Below are positions 55,641 through 64,000 of a DNA stretch of 64,000 bases, in pieces (within the stretch, counting starts at the first letter, position 1; every line of letters begins with the position of its first letter). Both the position numbers and the translations under genes were made by a program. The notes below the pieces were generated by a model, which had not been told where the DNA came from, made no database searches, and saw only the letters and a program-made list of their open reading frames with translations. Source of the DNA: Metallyticus violacea (taxonomy: Eukaryota > Arthropoda > Insecta > Mantodea > Metallyticidae); assembly GCA_030762175.1 (NCBI GenBank), contig CM060838.1:17033501-17097500 (forward strand), written 5' to 3'.

Positions 55641-56204
55641 TTCGAATTGAATCATATTTTTCACAAATGCTTTTGAAACAAACTGACGTCACAAAAAAGT
55701 GTTTTTAACCGTCTTCTAATTATACTTTAGAAAAAAAGAAAGCAAAATAGAAATTTCTTCATTCTTATTTATGTTAGAGCTACAGAGCTCCAATGCTGTC
55801 ATATGATTGCAAAAGGAGATATACAAATTTTACAACTTTAAAGATCATACAGTACAAAGATAATGATAAAAACAACAACCTCTGCTTTTCCTTTCACTAA
55901 AAGTTTTGTCTTTATATTATTAACCATTGTTATGTGAATATAATTATTTACTTTAATGAACGATATTGTATTGAAATTATTCAATTGCTGAAAGGAAGAT
56001 ATGAGTAAATCTAGACTTAAACAACTAACTAGTTCATCTATATTTAAATTCACATAAAAATAGCGTTTAATGCAACCTAAACAATTGGTGGTATGTCGTC
56101 ATGTTTTTGTTGATTTAAAATACACGTATATAATATAAAACATAATACGGTAAAGAAATTAAAAAAAATATTATAAGAATTCAGTGCCTTTCTCAAAGTA
56201 AATT
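55641..56204. other. AT-rich stretch
   Basis: Nothing recognised. Confidence 0.4.
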
Positions 56205-56375
56205 AACATCTCGGATCATTAGTGTCCTATTCAATTCAATTCAATTCAATTCAATTCAATTCAATTCAAGGGCAAGAAATGATCGATAATTTTTATCAGT
56301 GGTCTCTTATTTCAGGCTTGAGACTTTTACGTGACGTAAATGTACGTCACGGGACTTACGGCTTTACTTCCCTTG
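56205..56375 (-). mobile_element. SINE-A fragment with (TTCAA)8 expansion
   Basis: The tail half only, from AACATCTCGGATCATTAGTG to CGGCTTTACTTCCCTTG; the head is missing. The segment that normally reads ATTCAATTCAGGGCG has expanded to eight TTCAA units at 56230-56269. Confidence 0.85.
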
Positions 56376-57469
56376 TAATGTATATTTCGAGGGGAATGTT
56401 GGTACATATCTTGACAAAAATACCCGTAGGCTCAAAGAGCTTTAATTTATTTTGCGTATTTAGTGCACATTTAAATTAATGTGCTATTTATTTTATATAT
56501 AAAGTTCATATACTCGAGGTTGTGAAAATTTAATTTTATTTCTTCTACTTCTTTTTGACTGTTAAAAGCTTTTTCACTGCTTTGGTGTCAAAGATGGTGG
56601 ACGCTGATGATTAAAGCTTTGATTTTTAGGTTTTTATAAACAATATTTTAGCTTTTTCATGGTGGAATAGCTTTTATTAGCTCTTAAACCATTCATTTTA
56701 GCTTTTACAGTCTTTCGATGAAAAACGTGCACAGAAAATGTAATTAACTCACATGACACAATATTATTATAGTATTTTGCGAGTAAATTCATTTATATAG
56801 TGACAAACAAAACAAACGCTTGAAATACCTGAGCTTTGGGGAAATTATTTTGTCCTTTTTGCAATATTTTTGTTAAAGTTTAATTAACACAGTAACTAAT
56901 ATAAAATGTGGTTCAATAACTGGGTTAGTGTTTGACAGCTTGTTTTTACAGTTCCTGCATAGGCATCGCATTATGAACATTGAACAAGCTACCGTTTTTA
57001 ACATTGCAGTTGATAATAGGTTTACATTTGTTTAGTTTTAACACGGCGGTGAAACGAGAAGGGCTGATTTGAGAGACCCCAAATACGATGGTAGTTTTGT
57101 TACAAAGACAGACAACAATGGAATCCACACATGTTCAGTATTTTGTTGATCAACATGAACAAAACACTCAAGCCTTCCAAAGACCAAAATAATTTACTTA
57201 CTACATCATATGACTTTTCTTAAGAAACGAATATTCACCAATCCGTTTTATTAGCATGAATGTAATTCATTTCTATATGAATGAGAAACTATTTTTGTCC
57301 TTTTAGGTCTTTAAGGATTAGATAGTCATATTTAGGTCCTTAAGCCCTATTTATCTTTTTTAAAATTTAATAGGTTTCACACATTTAGGTTCAATGTGCA
57401 TGAAAAGTACATTAATATTTCCCAATTTAAGGAAAACAATGGGTTAAAACCTAAAAATGCGGACCTTGT
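56376..57469. other. AT-rich stretch
   Basis: Nothing recognised. Confidence 0.4.
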
Positions 57470-57677
57470 GATAACACATGATATAGGAAGAAATGATAAA
57501 TCGAGAAAAGCTTTTTTTTTTTAAAAGGAATGACAGTATCACACTGGCATTTGACATTGAAGACTAAATAAAATCTGAAAAAATCTCAAGTCAGGTAGAA
57601 CGTTCCTAGCGGAAATCGAACCTTAAACCCCCTGCTCACAAACCCCATGGCTTAGCGACCTCGGTCAACCGTGACGG
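57470..57677 (-). mobile_element. SINE-B copy, old
   Basis: Diverged body (GAAATGATAAATCGAGAAAA) and head (GCGACCTCGGTCAACCGTGA), with a decayed B box GGAAATCGAACCTTAAACC. The middle body has a deletion around the usual GGTACCTCCCCGG word. Confidence 0.75.
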
Positions 57678-58254
57678 TGTATTTTCTATTATTGTTGTAA
57701 TCTTACCTCGTTTGTTAATGTACGAATAACAAAGATTGCATCCTCTGTCAACAGTCATGCATTTGTTCTAGTCGGTGTTTTCGGAGCAACAATGCCGACC
57801 AATGCAATTTAGTCTGGGAGTAAAGCGTACTATTATTGGCGTGCTTCTTAATGTGTTGACCATTGTCGAGTTAGTATTTTTGAAGTAATGACCATAAAAT
57901 TTGTGAAAAACTAAAGTTATTCAATGCATAGTATCTTATCCCAAGTATTAAGCTGATATTTGTAGTATATAAGCTTCAACAATGAATTTCCCCTTTGTTA
58001 GCGAACTAACATGATCACATTTTGTAAAGAAACAAACTTAAAATTGCCTCTGTTTCTTTCGTTTTCTCCATCTCTCCCTTTTCCAAGGCGAGCTCCACAG
58101 TAAATTCTCAAAACTATCATACCAATAGAAACGCGTTCGGCATTAGTAGCATAATTCTTTTAAAATCTCGTGACAGTCCCAATCAATTTGATCAGCCATT
58201 ACTAGATGTTTGTTGCCTATAGGTATGCGCCTATCACTTCTTACATTGTTGATT
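57678..58254. other. AT-rich stretch
   Basis: Nothing recognised. Confidence 0.4.
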
Positions 58255-58318
58255 TTTCTCAACATTTATACAATATTAATGAAAAATAAAAATAAACAAA
58301 CACTATTAACAATGTAAC
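58255..58318 (-). repeat. Tail of hairpin repeat copy 3
   Basis: Inverted relative to copies 1 and 2: AATAAACAAACACTATTAAC followed by AATGTAAC is the reverse complement of their tail, and further left AATATTAATGAAAAATAAAA matches the distal tail of copy 1. Confidence 0.82.
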
Positions 58319-58526
58319 AAATTAACACTAATAATAAAAGTGGATAAACATAAAACACAGAGAAAGAGTCACACTTGAAACTGCTATATTTCGAACTACT
58401 GCGAGTTCTTCAATGGCATAGCTTCTTGCCATTGAAGAACTCGCAGTAGTTCGAAATATAGCAGTTTCAAGTGTGACTCTTTCTCTGTGTTTTATGTTTA
58501 TCCACTTTTATTATTAGTGTTAATTT
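58319..58526. repeat. Hairpin repeat copy 3: perfect 100-bp palindrome arms
   Basis: Arms 58319-58418 and 58427-58526 are exact reverse complements over 100 bp around the loop TAGCTTCT. The outer 60 bp contain the family motif (TAAAACACAGAGAAAGAGTC then ACACTTGAA). The inner 40 bp (58379-58418, with CGAACTACTGCGAGTTCTTC) are not present in copies 1 and 2. (TA)n/(CA)n follows on the right and the family tail lies on the left, so the unit is reversed compared with the other two. Confidence 0.97.
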
Positions 58527-58538
58527 ATATATATATAT

Positions 58539-58586
<48 letters not shown>
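58527..58586. repeat. (TA)n(CA)n(TA)n microsatellite
   Basis: A TA run, about seven CA units, then a longer TA run joining the hairpin repeat to a SINE-B fragment. Confidence 0.95.
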
Positions 58587-58590
<4 letters not shown>

Positions 58591-58668
58591 ATTTCCAAAA
58601 TTATCATTTCATCTCGAAACATCCGTTCATTGCCTGTGGTGCCTCAGGCGTTAAATACTATTAAAAAA
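58587..58668 (+). mobile_element. SINE-B 3' fragment, left arm of an inverted duplication
   Basis: AATTATCATTTCATCTCGAA, CATTGCCTGTGGTGCCTCAG and GGCGTTAAATACTATTAAAA are the SINE-B 3' end. The first 50 bp is also the inverted partner of 58850-58905, sharing non-consensus bases (CTCGAAACATCCG). Confidence 0.8.
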
Positions 58669-58849
58669 ATACACCTGATATGCTCAGGTAGATTGTTGCT
58701 GAGTACTATTATTTTGAAGGTTATAAGGCAAAATATGGACCCGAGAGCACTTGCGAATCCCTATTACACAAAGGGAACAATTGTGTTCTGATTGTTACAA
58801 AAATCCTAATAAAACTTTATTTAAGCTATTTACTAATACTTTGTCATTT

Positions 58850-58892
58850 AGGCAATGAACACGGATGTTTCGAGATGAAATGATAATTTGGG

Positions 58893-58937
<45 letters not shown>

Positions 58938-58985
58938 GAAGCGTTTCAGGCCCAAGTTTAAAGTACCTCCAAGACACTTATGAAG
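58850..58985 (-). mobile_element. SINE-B fragment interrupted by (TA)n, right arm of the inverted duplication
   Basis: GGCAATGAACACGGATGTTT and CGAGATGAAATGATAATTTG mirror the left arm. A (TA)n run at 58901-58934 replaces the T-rich part of the body, which then resumes with AAAGGAAGCGTTTCAGGCCC before the SINE is lost near 58985. Confidence 0.8.
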
Positions 58986-60637
58986 ATAATAGTTGCAGCT
59001 GTATTTTTATTTTTTGAATATATATACATATATATGTATTACAAAATTATATATGTGAAAATATTAGAAATCTAAACGGAAAATATTTTATGTTATACGT
59101 ATATAATAGATAGAATAAACTGAGCTCCAAAATAAATATTTTATTTTTCATCAATTTTAGAAGTCCATTGACGTTAAATAATGCAATTAGGAACAAAATT
59201 ATTTCCAGAAAAGTTAGTAACTAATACTGCTATTACCTCAAACCTTTTATTCACAATTTTAATTTATCTTCTTAACTCTAGCGTTATTTCAATATAAACA
59301 CATATTTCTTATTATTTTGTAAGCGTTGATTAGACAAGTAAACTAAAGTTTATCTCAAACCCCATTTTTCACTATATTTTTAATTAATTAATTTTAATGT
59401 AAATGGTTATCAATTTGAGATCTAAATAATCAAGATGCACATACTTAATCTGCCACCACACTTAAATCTAAACAAAAGCTAAACTATCATTTATTGGCAT
59501 TTTAAAACTGGTTTTCATTATTAACCTCCACAGCTGATAATGAAACTAAAAGCATGTAGCGACTCTTTAGAAATCACACAATAAATCTTCTAGGGAAGGC
59601 TGAATGTGCGGCAAAATTTGAAGCCATAAATCTTCTGCTCTGCCGAACCCCAATAGAATGAGATACATCGGCGGTTAAATAAGCTTTTTCCATGAAGCGA
59701 ACATCTTTTCTCTTGTTGAAGAGACTTATCGGTCCTTTCAAACGCATTTACTGATGCAGCTTCATGATGGACTATTTTCTCTCCCCCTCCTTCTATCTTG
59801 CTGCCTGAGTGCATATGGGTGGGTGTACGTGTGTGTGCACACACATATGTAAGGATAAATGAGATATAAACACAATCTGAAAATGATTGGTGCATAAGTT
59901 ATGAAAGAGAGATTGCTTATTTATTTATTTATTTTTCTCAAATTTTCTGCTTAGCAGAAACATGACATTAACTGAATTGCAGTTTGATGTGCAAAATAAC
60001 CGTATTTCATAATTAACCGTATGTGATGAACTTAAAAACGTGCACAGACATTTTAAATATTACTGTATTGAAAACGTCACCTTTGCAAAAGTTCAAATTT
60101 GCAACATTATGGGAACATTAGAAGCATTATAGATTGACTGGGAAAATCATCCACTTGCAGCTGGCAACACTGTGGAACGACCCGGACATGTGACTATCAA
60201 CATTTAACTGCCATTTTATGCTAGTCGTTCCTACAGCACGTTTACTCGTGTGTGACAAGTATTTTCAGATGCGATCGTAAATAGGCCAAGAAATAGCCCA
60301 GTAGCTGAGTAAATGCCAAATCTAATACAATTAATATAGCACGAGTGAAAAAAGCGTTCTAAATGCAAATCTCATACTCTTAAAGTATAGTATCGTGGAC
60401 GATTTTAAATAATTTCTATTTGCCTGAGATTTGTAACGGAAATCTGATCTAGTTGTTCAGATCTACTGATGTGTACAGTAATATAAATTGATACTTTGTT
60501 CATGATTGCTGTATATCATGCAAAGAAATATATACATCACCAATGATAATAATAAAGACGATAATAACGATTACAATAATAGTTTTATATGAATAGTGAC
60601 ATTAATTGTAAAGTTGATAATAATAATAATAACCATC
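58986..60637. other. AT-rich stretch
   Basis: Nothing recognised. The 101-codon minus-strand frame at 59590-59895 lies over a (CA)-rich word and lacks motifs. Confidence 0.4.

Positions 60638-60672
<35 letters not shown>
60638..60672. repeat. (AAT)n microsatellite
   Basis: About eleven AAT units. Confidence 0.93.
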
Positions 60673-61137
60673 GGGTTAAGCCGTCAATATTGCTTCAAGC
60701 AATAGGGCTAACATCTATCCTTCTGACATCTCTGGTGCTATGCGAATGATCCACATAGTACGCCAGGAGAGGGTAAATGTATTCTTCAATAAAATGTAAA
60801 TGGTGCCACTTAAAAAAAAAACCGAAGCTCTATTGCGTATCTCCTACAATAATGAAATTACAAAAAAGTATACCCTCAGCAAAAACTCCCCCCCCCCACG
60901 ATGTTAAAAACCTTTTGTTTGAAACAAGTTTTCTTTAACGCATTAGAAAAAGTTATTAGCTATTTAGAAAGGTCTTTAAATAGCCTTTTTTTTACATCTT
61001 TTAATTAAAGCTGTGAAAAATATTTTTTTCATCACAGAATTGAAATTTTGGTTTAATCAGCAGCAAGATTTGCATGATGTAGGGTGCAATAATGTGTTAA
61101 TAACCGACCTCTAGTCAAATGCTTTTTCAACAGAATA
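60673..61137. other. Unassigned stretch
   Basis: Nothing recognised; a C9 run lies at about 60890. Confidence 0.4.
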
Positions 61138-61150
61138 ATAAATCCTAAAT
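61138..61150. repeat. Left target-site duplication of SINE-A
   Basis: ATAAATCCTAAAT, identical to 61449-61461. Confidence 0.9.
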
Positions 61151-61448
61151 TCTTGTTGATTTTGTTTATTTACGGACGCTCTTTAACGTCTCAGGTCATC
61201 AGGGTCCTATTAAATTCAGGGCGTGAAACGGCCGACAAATTTTGCTCAGAGGCCTATTCTTTCAGGTTTGAGGTTCTTTATCGTGCTGTAAATTTACGAC
61301 ACGGGACCCACGACTTTACTTCCCTTCCGAAGGAAGCCATACTTAGGATTTTTACGCCCGAAAAAATCCATCGGTCCTGGTCGGGATCGAACCGGCGATC
61401 TTAGGTTTAGAAGGCAAGTATAGTTACCATTACACCATCAGGACCGAC
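61151..61448 (-). mobile_element. SINE-A copy, full length with 13-bp target-site duplication
   Basis: Complete from tail (TTGTTTATTTACGGACGC) to head (CATTACACCATCAGGACCGA, plus-strand reading). B box CGGGATCGAACCGGCGATC has one mismatch. It is little diverged from the copy at 35163, and the intact direct repeats mark a relatively recent insertion. Confidence 0.95.
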
Positions 61449-61461
61449 ATAAATCCTAAAT
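61449..61461. repeat. Right target-site duplication of SINE-A
   Basis: ATAAATCCTAAAT, adjoining the tRNA head side of the minus-strand SINE. Confidence 0.9.
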
Positions 61462-61634
61462 GAGAATCTACCACTGAGAAGAAACCGTAGTGCTTATTGT
61501 AAAATTTGACTGATTCACAAAATCTATACCTCGTGTCTGCCCTGCCAAGGTATTGCTGTTAAAAATTCATTTTTTAAAAATCCTATCTGATTACGATATT
61601 TGACTAAAAAGTCACAAATAAGAGGGGGCTACTA

Positions 61635-61925
61635 CTTGATACATGCTTGTTTGCTCGTAGGCCCAAGATCGCAGGTTCAATCCCGGCCAAGGTCGAAGGA
61701 TTTATTTTCGGACGTAAACCTAATCATGGCTTCTGAAGGGAAGGGAAGGGAAGGGAAGGGAAGGAAAGTAAAGCTGTTGTTCTCGTGTTCTAGATTTACG
61801 GCACTTAAAAGCCCCTCAAGCCTGGAAGAAGAGGCCTCTGAGCAAAATTTACCGGCCATTTTATACCCTGAATAGAATGGGATGACTTGATATGTTAAAA
61901 AGCGTTCGTAAAGAAACCAAATAAA
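61635..61925 (+). mobile_element. SINE-A copy with internal (AAGGG)n expansion
   Basis: Partial head (TCGTAGGCCCAAGATCGC, B box GCAGGTTCAATCCCGGCC), then body and tail AAGAAACCAAATAAATAAAT. The usual TTCGGAAGGGAAGTAAAG has grown into about six AAGGG units at 61735-61764. It faces the copy at 61151-61448 head to head, 187 bp apart. Confidence 0.9.
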
Positions 61926-64000
61926 TAAATAAAAGGATGCTTTTGTTATCGATTCGTTTTGATTTGCTATAGCATACATAAACTTTTCAGATAATCTTGT
62001 CAATCTTAATCTTTTTATTTTTTCTGTCCTAAATTCAGAATCTTTCAGATACTTGCTTGTTTGCAAGGCATTAAGAGTATCAAAAGCATACAGTTAATAG
62101 CCTTGTACTACTGTGCCACCACATAATAAACATGACACTATTTTCTTTTTCTACAGGTATGAATTAAAATCCTGCTCCCAACTGTCTTTAAAAAGTCTTC
62201 CTTCTTCGTGTAATTTGAGCTTTATTTTCTTTCTTTTCTAACCTCCAGATCTTATTAATCACTGCAATGAAGCATTTCAACCACTATAAACTATTAAACT
62301 AAGTATAAGAACAGCTTTTAACTGACTGGAGTTGATACTGCATTACGTGTGTTTACAGATGACATTTGGTAATTTGTTATGGGCCACTACAAAGAGCAAG
62401 GCATTTGGGTATAATTTTATTTTATTTCTGGGAAAATGCATTTAAAACCATAAGCATTTAACGACGCTTTAGATGAATAATATGAGGCCCGCTATCAAAG
62501 ACGTACAAAAATTTAATTTTCGCTTTAATATATTTTTTTCTTTGCCTCCCCGTTTATAACTTTGTTTTCCCCACATAAAAGGAATTGTTAAATTTGTCAG
62601 CACGAGAGATAAGCGTACCTAAATCGAACTTTGCACACTTTCGACGCTTCAATAATGTTGAGCTCCTAGTTGGATGTAAATAATTGCAGAATACGAGTAC
62701 ATACATTCAGAACTAACATTATTATAAAATTATGTTCTAGATTACGATATTTCCGAGAGAGAGAAATAGAAAATAAAATCTGTCAATAAACAACACGCAT
62801 CGAACATTAGCGGACTGTGTTAAAGGGCGAATAGTTATGACTGTTTTGCGATGGTGAGCACAGATGGTCAAATGGCCGAACGAGATTAACCAAAGAAGAG
62901 TAATTTTATGTACGGCTATAAACCAAGAGAGTAGGTCGAAGGCATATATATATATGCATGTATATAGTAAAGCAATATCTGCAGTTTTGGGTCCAAACGA
63001 ATTCATCGCTTTCAACTTGAATACATGGAAACGAAAATAGCTTTAACGTAAAAAGTAAATATTAATTTATAAGACATTACACAAATATTTATTAAATCCT
63101 TTTAATTTATCTTGTAGCGTCTGATGTTTCGTAAAACGAACTCCTTTAGAGCTAGGGAAATAATCTGCAAAAAACAACTTTCAGAACTATTATCTGTAGA
63201 AATAAACATTTTGATTAGTTATGTGCGTTAAAGCAGATATTCTGAATATCAAAATAAAAATGTCTGAAATAAAATAAAAAATTAATAATTTATTTTTACA
63301 GTCTTAGTACACTTCTATCACAGATGCAGATTTTCTTCTCTCTTTTTTAATTTTAATGATACTCTTCAAAATGTCACATCATCAGCGGGCAGAAATTTAA
63401 CTATAAACGCAACGCAAATTTAAACGTAAAAGCTAGATGCTATGTATTGTAATGAATCATTCACAATGAATCAAGTAAACATATAAATAAACATACAATT
63501 AAACTTCACTTAGAAGCTTGCAAACGCCAAGGTTTTACGTTTACGTCTAAACTAAACTTAAGAAATCAGCCAATCAGAACGCAGCTGCTCTGTTTGTACA
63601 GCTCTATAGTAGAGAGTTGAAGATCAGTGCCTTTATAGATAAAATGACTTCAATGGACGAAAGATTAATTGCATTGTACGAAAGCTATCTTTGTTTATAT
63701 TACTCCAAGCAAATTACTAACTGCACATTGCATATGCATAAACGCTACCGCCGTCTATTCAGAAGCAGCCATTTTCAAACGGTGATCTTCGCTTGTTCTT
63801 ATTATTTTTTTTAAAGATTGATGCGTCTTATTTTATTATCTTCACCTTTAATTTTCACTGTGATTGGGGCCATATCTCATCTTGCAAACACCTTTTTGGA
63901 CTATGAAACCAATAAGTTTAAATTTTTTCAGTGGAATGTTCTAGGCTGAACTGTACGGTTGCGCTTTAAAGTCTGAACCAACGAAGGAGAAGTGTAATTT
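61926..64000. other. AT-rich stretch to window end
   Basis: About 2 kb with no recognisable exon, transposon end or tRNA box. Confidence 0.4.

Overview
This window is eukaryotic nuclear DNA, almost certainly from an insect with a large, repeat-rich and AT-rich genome. Protein-coding content is nearly absent. The only host-gene signal I can defend is one 188-bp internal exon on the minus strand (8607-8794). It encodes the C-terminal half of a PDZ domain and matches the second PDZ domain of whirlin, the Drosophila dyschronic (dysc) family. No second exon of that gene is recognisable, so most of the window is probably one or two very long introns of this gene, transcribed right to left. The species cannot be named from sequence alone; size and repeat load would fit a hemimetabolous insect.

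The rest is a record of transposon activity. Two tRNA-headed SINE families dominate. SINE-A (about 290 bp, head beginning TCCTGGTGGTGTAGTGG) has about a dozen copies. SINE-B (about 280 bp, Leu/Ser-tRNA-like head) has about a dozen, two of them young, with (ATTC)n tails and intact target-site duplications. Two or three further SINE-like families occur once each. DNA transposons include a nearly complete 1.28-kb mariner with both inverted repeats and a TA duplication (19551-20834) sitting inside a third SINE, an internally deleted mariner (about 7850-8451), a lone mariner 3' end (3994-4095), a mariner N-terminal fragment (49732-50010), a 0.9-kb Tc1/mariner-type element with about 120-bp inverted repeats (32506-33402), and a hAT-like fragment (48541-48800). 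Non-LTR retrotransposon remnants lie at 4100-4660, 14830-15525, 36560-39370, 39600-40180, 40280-41060 and 55144-55640. An LTR-retrotransposon leader with tandem primer-binding-site-like units lies at 5540-6262.

Layout: 1-5 kb holds a degenerate 130-bp tandem repeat and TE ends; 5-10 kb the LTR leader, SINE-A copies, a deleted mariner and the PDZ exon; 10-19 kb mostly featureless AT-rich DNA with a 570-bp trinucleotide array and a LINE; 19-21 kb the SINE/mariner nest; 21-36 kb scattered SINEs, two hairpin repeats and the long-TIR element; 36-41 kb a cluster of three LINE remnants; 41-64 kb AT-rich DNA with SINEs, a second copy of an unclassified 350-bp repeat, and the largest palindrome.

The most interesting unexplained structure is a family of three fold-back repeats at 25.6, 32.2 and 58.3 kb. 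They share an arm motif, abut (TA)n on one side and carry the same about 65-bp tail on the other, but have arms of 31, 54 and 100 bp. The last is a perfect 100-bp palindrome with an 8-nt loop. They look like one undescribed hairpin-forming mobile or self-copying repeat family.
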